Below, one piece after another: positions 31,821 to 41,207 of a DNA stretch of 64,000 bases. The first letter of the stretch is position 1. Every line of letters starts with the position of its first letter. A program made the translations under genes and the position numbers. The notes beneath the pieces were generated by a model, which saw only the letters and a list, made by a program, of their open reading frames with translations, was not told where the DNA came from and did no database searches. Origin of the DNA: Hyphomicrobiales bacterium (GTDB taxonomy: Bacteria > Pseudomonadota > Alphaproteobacteria > Rhizobiales > Rhizobiaceae); the NCBI GenBank assembly GCA_900469445.1, contig UBXM01000019.1, forward strand, positions 69,782 through 133,781, given 5' to 3'.

Positions 31821-32996
31821 TCATTCCGATAGTCGCTCCTCGGCAAGTTTCACCCAATAGGAGATGCCGTAGGCGATTGCTTCGTCGTCGAAATCGTAGG
31901 CCGGGTTGTGAAGCGGTGCGCTGTCGCCGTTGCCGATGAAGATGAAGGCGCCGGGGCGGCGTTTCAGCATGAAGGCGAAATCCTCGCCGGCCATGGTCGG
32001 ATCGACGTTCGGATCGACATTGGCCGCTCCCACAACCCGGGTTGCCACGCTGATGGCGTGATCGGTTTCCCGGTCGTGGTTGAAGGTGACCGGGCACTGG
32101 CGGTAATAATCGATCGCTGCCTGTGCGCCGTGGGCGCTGGCCAATCCTTCAACGATCTGGCGTATGCGGTTTTCGGCCAGATCGCGGGTGTCTTCGCTCA
32201 GGGTGCGCACCGTGCCCATGATCGTTGCCGTGTCCGGAATGATATTATGGGTGGTGCCTGCGTCAAAACGGGTGACGGAAATCACCACCGACTGCACCGG
32301 GTCGGCGTTGCGGGCGGCAATCGCCTGCAGGCTGCCGACAAGCTGTGAGCCGATGAAGATCGGGTCGATCGTCTTGTGCGGCTGGGCGGCATGGCCGCCG
32401 CGACCGGTAATGGTGATGGTGAAGCGATCCGGGGCCGCCATGATGCCGCCCTTGCGGATGGCGAACCGGCCGAGCGGAATTCCCGGCATGTTGTGCATGC
32501 CGTAAACTTCCTCGATGCCGAAACGCTCCATCAGGCCGTCTTCGATCATGGCAAGCGCGCCGGCTCCACCTTCTTCCGCCGGCTGGAAGATGACGGCGAC
32601 ATTGCCGCTGAAGTTGCGGGTTTCGGAAAGATATTTCGCCGCGCCGAGAAGCATCGAGGTATGGCCATCGTGGCCGCAGGCATGCATCTTGCCCGGCACG
32701 GTCGAGGCGTAATCCCTGCCCGTCAACTCCGTCAGGGGCAGGGCATCCATGTCGGCGCGCATGCCGATCGTACGCGGGTTCGATCCTGCGTCGGCGCCCT
32801 TTCCGCGGATGATGCCGACGACACCCGTCTTGCCGATGCCGGTTACGATCTCATCGACGCCGAATTCGCGCAGCTTCCCTGCCACGAAGGCTGCGGTCTC
32901 GTGAACGTCATAGAGAATTTCGGGGTGCTGGTGGAGAAATCGTCGCCAGCCGGTCACTTCGCCCTGGAGCTCGGCGGCACGGTTCAATATCGGCAT
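31821..32996 (-). CDS. M20 family metallopeptidase/amidohydrolase
   Basis: A 391-residue protein of the M20D (hippurate/IAA-amino acid hydrolase) group. Metal-binding HACGHDGHTSML, catalytic PAEEGGAGA, and MHNMPGIPLGRFA and GRGGHAAQPHKTIDPI in the lid domain are visible, and TMAGEDFAFM near the end. Removes acyl groups from amino acids or peptides in the cytoplasm; exact substrate unknown. First host gene right of the tRNA. Confidence 0.9.
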   Translation of the reverse strand: MPILNRAAELQGEVTGWRRFLHQHPEILYDVHETAAFVAGKLREFGVDEIVTGIGKTGVVGIIRGKGADAGSNPRTIGMRADMDALPLTELTGRDYASTVPGKMHACGHDGHTSMLLGAAKYLSETRNFSGNVAVIFQPAEEGGAGALAMIEDGLMERFGIEEVYGMHNMPGIPLGRFAIRKGGIMAAPDRFTITITGRGGHAAQPHKTIDPIFIGSQLVGSLQAIAARNADPVQSVVISVTRFDAGTTHNIIPDTATIMGTVRTLSEDTRDLAENRIRQIVEGLASAHGAQAAIDYYRQCPVTFNHDRETDHAISVATRVVGAANVDPNVDPTMAGEDFAFMLKRRPGAFIFIGNGDSAPLHNPAYDFDDEAIAYGISYWVKLAEERLSE

Positions 32997-33113
32997 TCTT
33001 TTTCCTATCGGCGTAACTTCACGGGGTTATGACACTCCACCCATCAGCATAGTGCCTGCCCGGATTGACGTAATCAATCTTCTTTGCCATTGCTTCGACA
33101 TATAGGCCATCTA

Positions 33114-34247
33114 ATGGCCCCACTCGTTAACATTCGGACGAGGACCACCTTGCTGCACTCAAATATTCGCCATCGCGCCGCCAGCCGGCTTTTATGCCTC
33201 GTGACGGCGGTGGGACTTGTCGGCTCCGCCACGGCTGCGTCAGCCAATCCCAAGATGATCATCGATGCCAATACCGGCCGCGTGATCGCCCATCAGGAGG
33301 CGTTCCGCAAATGGTATCCGGCATCGCTGACGAAGCTAATGACCGCCTATGTCACGTTCAGGGCGCTGAAAAGCGGGCGGCTTTCGCTCGACAGCACGGT
33401 CGTGATGAGCAAGTTCGCCGCGGACCAACCGGCCAGCAAGATGTATTTCCGTCCCGGCTCGCAGCTGACGCTGGACAATGCCCTGAAGATCACACTGGTG
33501 AAATCGGCAAACGACATGGCAGTTGCCGTGGCGGAAACCGTCGGCGGAACCAATGACCAGTTCGTGGCGATGATGAATGCCGAAGCGCAGCGTCTCGGCA
33601 TGTCGTCGACGCATTTCATCAATCCGCATGGATTGCCGGGCAAGGGCCAGTATACGACGGCCCGCGATCTGGCGATCCTCGCCATGCAGATCAAGCGGGA
33701 ATTCCCGCAATATTCCGGTTACTTCACCATCGAGGGCATCGATACCGGCAAGAAGAAATATCCGAATTTCAACACGCTGATCGGTCGTTTCGACGGGGCG
33801 GACGGGATGAAGACCGGCTTCATCTGCGCTGCCGGTTTCAACCAGGTGTCCTCCGCCACCCGCAACGGCCGCACCGTCGTTTCGGTCGTGCTCGGCTCCG
33901 ACAGCCTTGCCGGTCGTGCAGACGATTCGGCCAATCTGCTGCAGCAGGGTCTGACCACTTCCGGCAGCCAGGGCGTTCCACTGGCATCGCTTGCACCTTA
34001 TGGCGATACGACGGTGGTCAACGATGTCAGCCAGGAGATCTGTAATCCGAAGGCTGCCAAGGTTCGAAGCGAAACCCGCGACGATGCCGGCCGCACGGTG
34101 ATGCATTCACCCTATATCCACGAAATGACGCGTCCGCCGCAATATACGTTCGCGGGTCTGATCCCGGGAAGCGAGCCGGTGGAAACGAAGATCGGCGAGA
34201 AGACCTACGCCAATATCCCGATCCCGGTACCGCGCCCGACTTTCTGA
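33114..34247 (+). CDS. D-alanyl-D-alanine carboxypeptidase (DacF type)
   Basis: A periplasmic penicillin-binding peptidase with all three motifs: SxxK in PASLTKLM, SxN in KSANDMA, KTG in GMKTGFICAAG. A hydrophobic signal (RLLCLVTAVGLVGSATAASA) is cut before NPKMI. Start uncertain: ATG at 33114 given; an ATG at 33084 and a TTG at 33150 with a better ribosome site (GAGGACCACC) are alternatives, the last giving the tidiest signal peptide. Trims the terminal D-Ala of peptidoglycan stem peptides. Confidence 0.9.
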   Translation: MAPLVNIRTRTTLLHSNIRHRAASRLLCLVTAVGLVGSATAASANPKMIIDANTGRVIAHQEAFRKWYPASLTKLMTAYVTFRALKSGRLSLDSTVVMSKFAADQPASKMYFRPGSQLTLDNALKITLVKSANDMAVAVAETVGGTNDQFVAMMNAEAQRLGMSSTHFINPHGLPGKGQYTTARDLAILAMQIKREFPQYSGYFTIEGIDTGKKKYPNFNTLIGRFDGADGMKTGFICAAGFNQVSSATRNGRTVVSVVLGSDSLAGRADDSANLLQQGLTTSGSQGVPLASLAPYGDTTVVNDVSQEICNPKAAKVRSETRDDAGRTVMHSPYIHEMTRPPQYTFAGLIPGSEPVETKIGEKTYANIPIPVPRPTF

Positions 34248-34293
34248 GTGGCCTGAGTTTCTGATTGGCCCGACTTTCTGATTGGAATGACAC

Positions 34294-35493
34294 ATGGCCT
34301 ACGGGCAGAGCCGGATCCCGGTCTCCATCATCACCGGCTTTCTCGGCGCCGGTAAATCGACGTTGCTCAACAGGATGCTGCGCGATCCCGAAGCTCGGGA
34401 TATTGCGGTCATCATCAACGAGTTCGGCGAAGTCGGCATCGACAACCTGCTTGTCGAGGCTTCCGGCGATTCGATGATTGAACTGTCGAACGGCTGCCTG
34501 TGCTGCACGGTGCGCGGCGAGCTGGTCGATACGCTGGCCAACATGATGGACGCCATCCAGACCGGCCGCGCCAAGCCGGTCACGCGTGTCGTGATCGAAA
34601 CCACTGGCCTTGCGGATCCGGCGCCTGTCATGCAGTCGGTGATGGGCAATCCCGTCATCGCGCAGAATTTCGAGCTCGAGGGCGTGGTAACCGTCGTCGA
34701 TGCCGTCAACGGTCTTGCCACGCTTGATGCGCATCAGGAGGCGGTTAAGCAGGTGGCGGTTGCGGATCGGCTGATCCTGTCAAAGCAGACGCTGGCGAGC
34801 GCCGAACAGCTCTCCGTGTTGCGGGCAAGGCTCGTGTCGCTCAATCCGCGTGCGCCGATGGCGGATGGCGATGACATGGCGACCGGTAGCCTGGCGGTTC
34901 TGGAGAACGGGCTATACGATCCGGCGACGAAGATCGCCGACGTGGATCGCTGGCTGCGCGATGAAACCGCTGGCGAGGGCCACGAGCATCACCACCACGG
35001 CCATGATCACAAGCATGGCGATGCGTGTGGTTGCGGACATGATCATTCCCATTCCCATTCCCATTCCCATGAGCATGACCATGGGCATGCTAACCACCAT
35101 GACGTAACGCGTCATGGCGACGATATCCGCTCGTTTTCGATCGTCCACGACCGGCCGATCGATCCGATGGCGCTCGACATGTTCATCGATCTCTTGAGGT
35201 CCGCGCATGGCGAGAAGCTGCTCAGGATGAAGGCGATCGTGAAACTCTCCGACAATCCGGAGCGGCCGCTGGTGCTGCACGGGGTTCAGGCGATCTTCCA
35301 TCCGCCGCAGCGCCTGCCGCGCTGGCCGGAAGGTTCCGACCAGAAGACGCGGATGGTGCTGATCACCAAGGGGCTGCCTGAAGGGTTCGTCGCCGATCTC
35401 TTTGCAGCATTTACCGGCGAGCCGAGGCTCGATCGTCCGGATCGCGCGGCGCTGGAAGACAATCCGCTGGCCGTGCCAGGCTTCAGGCGCTAA
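34294..35493 (+). CDS. COG0523 (CobW/ZNG1-type) GTPase metallochaperone
   Basis: A 399-residue G3E GTPase. Walker A GFLGAGKS at 15-22, the metal-binding CxCC motif at C68-C70-C71 (NGCLCC), and a CobW C-terminal domain. Between them lies a His-rich loop (residues about 230-270, many HDHSHSH repeats) suited to zinc or cobalt binding. It is 46 bases after dacF, not next to cobalamin genes, so a zinc-chaperone role is as likely as cobalt. No Zur box was recognised. Confidence 0.85.
   Translation: MAYGQSRIPVSIITGFLGAGKSTLLNRMLRDPEARDIAVIINEFGEVGIDNLLVEASGDSMIELSNGCLCCTVRGELVDTLANMMDAIQTGRAKPVTRVVIETTGLADPAPVMQSVMGNPVIAQNFELEGVVTVVDAVNGLATLDAHQEAVKQVAVADRLILSKQTLASAEQLSVLRARLVSLNPRAPMADGDDMATGSLAVLENGLYDPATKIADVDRWLRDETAGEGHEHHHHGHDHKHGDACGCGHDHSHSHSHSHEHDHGHANHHDVTRHGDDIRSFSIVHDRPIDPMALDMFIDLLRSAHGEKLLRMKAIVKLSDNPERPLVLHGVQAIFHPPQRLPRWPEGSDQKTRMVLITKGLPEGFVADLFAAFTGEPRLDRPDRAALEDNPLAVPGFRR
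35043..35072 (+). repeat. Six-base tandem repeat ATTCCC in the His-rich loop
   Basis: Five copies of a hexamer (ATTCCC units) in a row encode alternating His and Ser residues in the metal-binding loop. Length could vary by slippage and change loop length without shifting frame. Confidence 0.7.
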
Positions 35494-35731
35494 CCGACAT
35501 ACGCTTGCGAATGACGAAACGGTGGCCTTCCGCCGTTTTCTCGCTCTCCAGGAGTTCGTGACCTTCCTGATGGCAGAAATGCGGGATATCGATCCCGGCC
35601 AGGGGGTCGCTGGTCTCCAGAATGAGACGATCGCCATCATGAAGAGCTTTAAGCCGACGACGGGTTTTCAGGACCGGGAGAGGGCATTTCAGTCCTCTCA
35701 GGTCGTAAAGCGCGTCGACCGAGGCGGTCAC
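35483..35731 (-). CDS. TusA-like sulfurtransferase
   Basis: An 82-residue protein with the TusA/SirA signature LRGLKCPLPVLKTR, catalytic Cys16, and a fold typical of the family (DGDRLILETSDPLAGIDIPHFC). Carries persulfide sulfur for tRNA thiolation, molybdenum cofactor or Fe-S pathways. Its 3' end overlaps the convergent GTPase gene by 11 bases, and its start overlaps the stop of the next gene upstream. Confidence 0.88.
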   Translation of the reverse strand: MTASVDALYDLRGLKCPLPVLKTRRRLKALHDGDRLILETSDPLAGIDIPHFCHQEGHELLESEKTAEGHRFVIRKRMSVSA

Positions 35732-37026
35732 TGCTTGTCCCAGAACTTCCAGAACGGCTTCTTGGCTTCGCTGACGGGAGCAGAAGGTGCCGTGTAAGCG
35801 AGCGGGTTCTGTTCTGGAACCGGCACGGCAGTGGTCCTGCCTTCGGCAGTCTGGACTGTTGGTGTTGCCGCTACTGCGGGCGAGGAGGAGGGAACCGTGC
35901 CCGTCGTCGCAGGCAGGCGGCCCTGCCTCATCCGTTCAGCCACGGTTGCGGGCTGCGGGGCGGTGGAGGCGAGCTGGGCCGATGCAGGCTTCGGTTGGCC
36001 GGCAGCCATCCGCTTTTCCATCAGCGCCTGGAATTCGGACTGGCTCATCAGCTTGCCGGCTTCGAGCGACGTGCCGGTCGGAGCATAGGCGAGTTCGCGG
36101 CCCTTGCGCTTTTCGGCAACCACGGCCTTGCGTTCGGCTTCGCTCGGCTCGTACCAGACCTTGGTGCCAAGCTTGTCGACGGCTTTCTCGAAGGCGACGT
36201 CATAGCTCTTGTTGTAGGTGGATAGAGCCGAGACCAGTGCGGGTGACGTCGACATTTCCGGGCAGGCGGCGGCTGCGCTGAGCGGGCCTTTGCTTACCTG
36301 GTTGAAGGCGTATTTCTTGCCGCAGACGGCGACTTCCGGCGGACGTTTGGTGACTTCGAAATTGTCGTAGCCGACCTTGATCATCTTCCAGAAGTCGGAA
36401 TGTTCGCTTTCGCGGTGGCGGGCCATGTTTTCCGCCGTCATGCGGAAGGGCAATGCCTGCAGCTGGACGGATGTCTGGCCGCCCTTGAAGGCGTCGCGGG
36501 CAAACGCGTAGATTTCTAGGATCTGCTGGTCGGTCATCGAATAGCAGCCCGACGACGAACAGGCGCCATGGATCATCAGGTTGGTGCCGTTGCGTCCGTT
36601 GGCCGCGTCATAGCGATTGGGGAAGCCGGTGTTGATCGCAAGATAATATTTCGAATTCGGGTTCAGGTGCGCCGGCGTCAGGCTGTAGAAACCTTCCGGT
36701 GCCTGGCGGTCGCCTTCCTTGATCTTCGGCCCGAGCTTGCCGGACCATGCGCAGATGTCGTAGCTCTTGATGACATCGAAGCGGTTGTCGGCCTTCGCCT
36801 TCCAGACCTCGAGCTTGCCCTCTTCCTTGAGGATGCGGATCATGATCGGCGAATTGCGCGGCATGTTCTTCGCCTGCATGTCGGCGACGATCTTTGACGG
36901 CAAGGGTTGCTCGACCTTGTTCTTGACCTTGGAAAGATCAATGTTTCCGGCAGAATCAAGGGTGTCGTTGCAGCCTGTAAGGGCTGTTGCAACCAGAAGA
37001 GCGAAGGCGATGTGCTTCAGACGCAT
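35728..37026 (-). CDS. L,D-transpeptidase lipoprotein (YafK-like)
   Basis: About 432 residues from MRLKHIAFALLVATALTGCN, which is a lipoprotein signal with lipobox LTGC. Catalytic YkuD motif MIHGACSSSGCYSM supplies His and Cys. The C-terminus is Pro/Ala/Thr-rich and ends KKPFWKFWDKQ. Such enzymes form or cleave 3-3 crosslinks or attach proteins to peptidoglycan, fitting rhizobia that use L,D-crosslinks heavily. An ATG five codons earlier is possible. Confidence 0.85.
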   Translation of the reverse strand: MRLKHIAFALLVATALTGCNDTLDSAGNIDLSKVKNKVEQPLPSKIVADMQAKNMPRNSPIMIRILKEEGKLEVWKAKADNRFDVIKSYDICAWSGKLGPKIKEGDRQAPEGFYSLTPAHLNPNSKYYLAINTGFPNRYDAANGRNGTNLMIHGACSSSGCYSMTDQQILEIYAFARDAFKGGQTSVQLQALPFRMTAENMARHRESEHSDFWKMIKVGYDNFEVTKRPPEVAVCGKKYAFNQVSKGPLSAAAACPEMSTSPALVSALSTYNKSYDVAFEKAVDKLGTKVWYEPSEAERKAVVAEKRKGRELAYAPTGTSLEAGKLMSQSEFQALMEKRMAAGQPKPASAQLASTAPQPATVAERMRQGRLPATTGTVPSSSPAVAATPTVQTAEGRTTAVPVPEQNPLAYTAPSAPVSEAKKPFWKFWDKQ

Positions 37027-37201
37027 CGGAACGGACCACATATCTAGTTCGGCATCAAACCGGGGCAGAGCGTGTAATAATGGTACGGTAAGCTTTATAT
37101 TTTCTTAACCGCTAGAAATCTCCTGTCCGGCAAGATTCTCGGCGCTCACTGTTATGATCAATGTGGCGTTGATTGGCAACCTTCTATCAAGAAAGTGACA
37201 A

Positions 37202-38155
37202 TCAGAGGTTCCGACCGATTTCCAGGAATTTCTGGCGGCGTGCGTTGCGCACTTCTTCGCCGGAAAGCTTCGAAAGATCTGTCAGAGCGGACGAAATCAC
37301 CTTGCCTGCAGCGTTCATGACCGTGATCGGCTCGCGATGCGCGCCGCCATTCGGTTCGGGAATGATCTCGTCGATGATCCCGAGACCCTTCAGATCCTGC
37401 GCGGTGATCTTCATGTTGGTGGCCGCTTCGCGCGCGCGGGTCGAATCGCGCCACAGGATCGAAGCCGCACCTTCCGGTGAAATGACCGAATAAATTGCAT
37501 GTTCGAGCATATAGACGCGGTTGCCGGTGGCGATCGCAATCGCGCCGCCCGAGCCGCCTTCACCGATGACGATCGAAATCATCGGAACTTTCAGGCCAAG
37601 ACACATTTCCGTCGAACGGGCGATAGCTTCCGCCTGGCCGCGTTCTTCCGCGCCGACGCCTGGATAAGCGCCTGCGGTATCGATGAGTGAGATGACCGGA
37701 AGGCCGAAACGGTCAGCCATTTCCATGATGCGGATCGCCTTGCGGTATCCTTCCGGGCGCGGGCTGCCGAAATTATGCTTGAGGCGGGTCTTGGTGTCGC
37801 TGCCCTTTTCCTGGCCGATCAAGGCGACCGGAATGCCGTTGAAACGCGCCAGGCCTGCCTGGATGGCGGCATCCTCGCCGAAGTTGCGGTCACCGGCGAG
37901 CGGCGTGAACTCGGTGAAAAGATGGGCTGCGTAATCGACGAAATGCGGACGCTGCGGATGGCGCGCGACCTGCGTCTTTTCCCAGGCGCCGAGCTTGGAA
38001 TAGATTTCGCGGGTGGCTTCCTTGACGCGCACTTCAAGCCGATTGATCTCGTCGGACGTATCGATGCTCTCGTCTTCGGTCGCGAGCTTCTTGAGCTCGT
38101 GAATCTTGCCCTCGAGGTCCGAGATTGGCTTTTCGAAATCGAGATAGGTTTGCAT
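37202..38155 (-). CDS. accA: Acetyl-CoA carboxylase carboxyltransferase alpha
   Basis: 317 residues from MQTYLDFEKPISDLEGKI, the conserved start of rhizobial AccA (an ATG 18 codons upstream is less likely). Crotonase-fold carboxyltransferase with PEGYRKAIRIMEMADRFGLP and IGEGGSGGAIAI. With AccD it moves carboxyl groups from biotin to acetyl-CoA, first step of fatty acid synthesis. Follows xerD on the same strand with a 63-base gap, a common rhizobial pairing. Confidence 0.95.
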   Translation of the reverse strand: MQTYLDFEKPISDLEGKIHELKKLATEDESIDTSDEINRLEVRVKEATREIYSKLGAWEKTQVARHPQRPHFVDYAAHLFTEFTPLAGDRNFGEDAAIQAGLARFNGIPVALIGQEKGSDTKTRLKHNFGSPRPEGYRKAIRIMEMADRFGLPVISLIDTAGAYPGVGAEERGQAEAIARSTEMCLGLKVPMISIVIGEGGSGGAIAIATGNRVYMLEHAIYSVISPEGAASILWRDSTRAREAATNMKITAQDLKGLGIIDEIIPEPNGGAHREPITVMNAAGKVISSALTDLSKLSGEEVRNARRQKFLEIGRNL

Positions 38156-38218
38156 CAGATCCGGTTTCCCGTTGTTTTCCCATGGGAACATGGAGCTCCC
38201 ATTTTTCATTTGGGGCTT

Positions 38219-39163
38219 CTAATCCCGGTTTTTGGCTTCTTTTGCAAGGGGGTGATGTGTTTCCACCAGTTGACGAAGCCTTTCTTCCAGCACATGCGTG
38301 TATATCTGCGTGGTCGAAATGTCTGAATGTCCAAGCAGTTCCTGTACTACGCGCAGGTCAGCGCCATTCTGTAAAAGATGACTCGCGAAGGCATGTCGCA
38401 TGACATGCGGCGAGATCGCGGCGGTCTTGAGGCCGGCGCGGGCGGCGATGCCCTTGAGGTCGCGGGCGAAGACCTGGCGGGGCAGATAGCCGGCACTGCC
38501 CTGGGACGGAAACAGCCAGGGGCTTTCCTCTCCATCCGCTTCGATTGCCCGTTTCGCCTCGCCATAGGCCTTGAGTGCGGCAATTGCGGAGCGTGACAGC
38601 GGAACGAGCCGTTCCTTGTTGCCCTTGCCGCGGATCATCAGGAAACGGCCATCCTGCTCCAGCACTTTCAAGGGGAGCGAAACGAGTTCGCTGACACGCA
38701 TGCCCGTCGCATAGAGAAGCTCGAGAAGTGCCAGCATGCGCAGGCGCGACAGCTGGCCGTTGCCCGGTTCAGCAGCTTCCAGCGTGGCACGTTCCAGAAG
38801 ACGGGTGACGTCCTCTTCACTCATGTTCTTCGGCAGGGCGCGCGCCTTTTTCGGCGCATCGAGAATGGCGGAGGGATCGTCACCGCGCAGTCCCTCGGCA
38901 TAGAGAAATTTGTAGAACTGGCGCATGGCGGACAGCCGGCGTGCCTGCGAGGAGGCGGCAAAGCCTCGCTTGTTCAGATTTCCCAGGTAAGCGGAAAGAT
39001 GCGTGTTTTGCGCCGCAAGCGGCGAGGTCTTTAGCGAAATCAGAAAATCGTAGAGATCATCCAGGTCGCGCCTGTAGGATTGAAGCGTATTTTCGGCGGC
39101 TCCGCGTTCTGCGCTCAGCATTTCGAGAAAGGCTTCGATATGGGCGGCGGAAAGATCCTTCAT
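38219..39163 (-). CDS. xerD: Tyrosine recombinase XerD
   Basis: 314 residues from [19 protein letters not shown]. Catalytic Arg in [37 protein letters not shown] with Tyr in QIYTHV. Resolves chromosome dimers at dif with XerC and FtsK at the division site. The in-frame extension upstream to 39361 lies over the small membrane-protein gene and is not used. Confidence 0.95.
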   Translation of the reverse strand: MKDLSAAHIEAFLEMLSAERGAAENTLQSYRRDLDDLYDFLISLKTSPLAAQNTHLSAYLGNLNKRGFAASSQARRLSAMRQFYKFLYAEGLRGDDPSAILDAPKKARALPKNMSEEDVTRLLERATLEAAEPGNGQLSRLRMLALLELLYATGMRVSELVSLPLKVLEQDGRFLMIRGKGNKERLVPLSRSAIAALKAYGEAKRAIEADGEESPWLFPSQGSAGYLPRQVFARDLKGIAARAGLKTAAISPHVMRHAFASHLLQNGADLRVVQELLGHSDISTTQIYTHVLEERLRQLVETHHPLAKEAKNRD

Positions 39164-39177
39164 GAAAGATCGCCCGG

Positions 39178-39333
39178 TTATTGATGCGCCGGCGGGTTCA
39201 GTCGTTCCGAGGGGACGCGGATGGTGATCTCGCGCTCCTTCGGCTCGACGAGCACCACGAGCGCGACCATGCTGCCATAGATCACGCCGGCAATGGCTGC
39301 CAGGATGAGCAGGAAGCGGAAGAGTGTGGGCAT
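39178..39333 (-). CDS. Small single-pass membrane protein (51 residues)
   Basis: Opens [20 protein letters not shown] with a single membrane helix to about residue 29, then a charged tail ([17 protein letters not shown]). GGAG lies seven bases upstream. It sits 14 bases before xerD on the same strand and codon use is like its neighbours, so it is a true small gene. Function unknown; location suggests shared expression with xerD. Confidence 0.75.
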   Translation of the reverse strand: MPTLFRFLLILAAIAGVIYGSMVALVVLVEPKEREITIRVPSERLNPPAHQ

Positions 39334-39489
39334 GGAAAGGCTCCGTATCGTTACGGCGCACTATAGCCCTAATGGTTTACAGATCGACAAGAAGTGCATC
39401 TTCCGGGTGATCTAAGGGGATCTCGTCGCCTGCGTGGCTTGACGCTGAATGAACATTTGTTGATACCGTTTTTGCGAACGGACGGCATC

Positions 39490-40080
39490 ATGAGTGAAGA
39501 AATAACAGTCGAGCGACAGACATTACGGGACCAGGCTCGCGCAGCGCTCGGCAACCGCAACCTGATTTTTGTCGGCCTGATGGGCGCCGGAAAATCTGTG
39601 ATCGGCCGGCTGGTGGCCCAGGCGCTCGCAATTCCCTTTGTCGATACCGACGCGGAAATCGAATCCGTGTCGAGGATGACGATCGCGGAACTGTTCTCAC
39701 AATATGGTGAGACGGAGTTTAGGGCGCTGGAAACGCGGGTGGTCGAACGCCTGCTCAAGCAGGGCCCACGGGTGGTATCGACCGGCGGCGGTGCCTTCAT
39801 CAACGAAGCGACGCGCGCCCAGATCAAGCAGGGCGGCTTGTCGATCTGGCTGAATGCCGATCTCGATACATTGTGGGACCGGGTCAACCGGCGCGACCAT
39901 CGCCCGCTGCTCAAGACCGAAAATCCAAGACAGACGCTGGAAAACCTGATGATCCAGCGTTACCCGATCTATGCCGAGGCTGATCTCACGGTAATGTCGG
40001 TGAATGTCCGCAAGGACCTGATGGCCAACGAGGTTCTGCAGGCCATCGCCACGCTTGCTCAACAAGGTGATACAGAATGA
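39490..40080 (+). CDS. aroK: Shikimate kinase
   Basis: 196 residues from MSEEITVERQTL. P-loop GLMGAGKS, shikimate-binding DTDAEIE and the TGGGAF and RPLL (lid) motifs are all present. Phosphorylates shikimate in aromatic biosynthesis. Overlaps aroB by four bases, a typical rhizobial operon. Confidence 0.95.
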   Translation: MSEEITVERQTLRDQARAALGNRNLIFVGLMGAGKSVIGRLVAQALAIPFVDTDAEIESVSRMTIAELFSQYGETEFRALETRVVERLLKQGPRVVSTGGGAFINEATRAQIKQGGLSIWLNADLDTLWDRVNRRDHRPLLKTENPRQTLENLMIQRYPIYAEADLTVMSVNVRKDLMANEVLQAIATLAQQGDTE

Positions 40081-41207
40081 CAGTGCAGTCCCGATCCCCT
40101 GAACGCCTCGTACATGTGCCGCTCGGAGACCGGGCTTATGACATCCTGATCGGCCCCGGTTTGCTTGCGCGGGCTGGCGGAGAAATCACTTCAAGGCTCA
40201 AGGGCCGAAAGGCTGCGATCATCACCGATGAACATGTCGCGCCGCTCTATCTCGAAGCCTTGATGGACGGACTGCAGACCGACGGGATCGAAGCCGTGTC
40301 GCTGACGCTTCCTGCCGGCGAAAAGACGAAAAGCTTCGACCATCTGGCAACCGTCTGCGACATGGTGCTTGCTGCCCGTATCGAACGCAATGACGCGGTG
40401 ATCGCGCTTGGCGGCGGGGTGATCGGCGATCTTGCCGGTTTTGCCGCCGGTATCGTGCGCCGCGGCGTGCGTTTCGTGCAGATCCCGACCTCGCTGCTTT
40501 CGCAGGTCGACAGTTCCGTCGGCGGCAAGACCGGCGTCAATTCCCGCCATGGCAAGAACCTGCTCGGCGTGTTCCATCAGCCGGATCTGGTTCTGGCCGA
40601 TACGTCTATTCTCGATACGCTTTCGCCGCGCGAATTCCGCGCCGGTTATGCGGAAGTGGCGAAATACGGCCTGATCGACAATCCTCAATTTTTCGAATGG
40701 CTGGAAAAGAACTGGCAAAAGGTCTTCGAAGGTGGACCGGAGCGGATCGAGGCGATTGCCGTCAGCTGCCAGGCAAAAGCGGATGTCGTGGTCGAGGACG
40801 AGCGGGAGATGGGGCGCCGCGCGCTGCTCAATCTTGGCCATACATTCGGTCATGCGCTCGAAGCCGCCACCCACTATGACAGCGCAAGGCTGGTGCATGG
40901 CGAAGGTGTCGCGATCGGCATGGTTCTGGCGCATGAGTTCTCTTCCCGCCTCAATCTCGCAAGCCCGGACGATGCCAAGCGTGTCGAAGGCCACCTGAAG
41001 GCGGTCGGATTGCCGACGAAGATGAGCGATATTCCCGGCGAACTGCCCGGCGCGGATGTGCTTCTCGATGCGATCATGCAGGACAAGAAGGTGAAGGGCG
41101 GCAAGCTGACTTTCATTCTCACCCGCGGCATCGGCCAGTCCTTTGTCGCCGACGATGTTCCGTCTTCGGAAGTGCTCAGCTTCCTGAAAGAAAAGCTGGC
41201 AAAATGA
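40077..41207 (+). CDS. aroB: 3-dehydroquinate synthase
   Basis: A 376-residue protein with GGGVIGDLAGFAAGIVRRGV, IPTSLLSQVDSSVGGKTGVN, and metal-binding His residues in NLGHTFGHALE. Converts DAHP to 3-dehydroquinate, NAD and metal dependent. Translationally coupled to aroK upstream (ATGA) and to the CorC-like gene downstream (ATGA). Confidence 0.96.
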   Translation: MTVQSRSPERLVHVPLGDRAYDILIGPGLLARAGGEITSRLKGRKAAIITDEHVAPLYLEALMDGLQTDGIEAVSLTLPAGEKTKSFDHLATVCDMVLAARIERNDAVIALGGGVIGDLAGFAAGIVRRGVRFVQIPTSLLSQVDSSVGGKTGVNSRHGKNLLGVFHQPDLVLADTSILDTLSPREFRAGYAEVAKYGLIDNPQFFEWLEKNWQKVFEGGPERIEAIAVSCQAKADVVVEDEREMGRRALLNLGHTFGHALEAATHYDSARLVHGEGVAIGMVLAHEFSSRLNLASPDDAKRVEGHLKAVGLPTKMSDIPGELPGADVLLDAIMQDKKVKGGKLTFILTRGIGQSFVADDVPSSEVLSFLKEKLAK

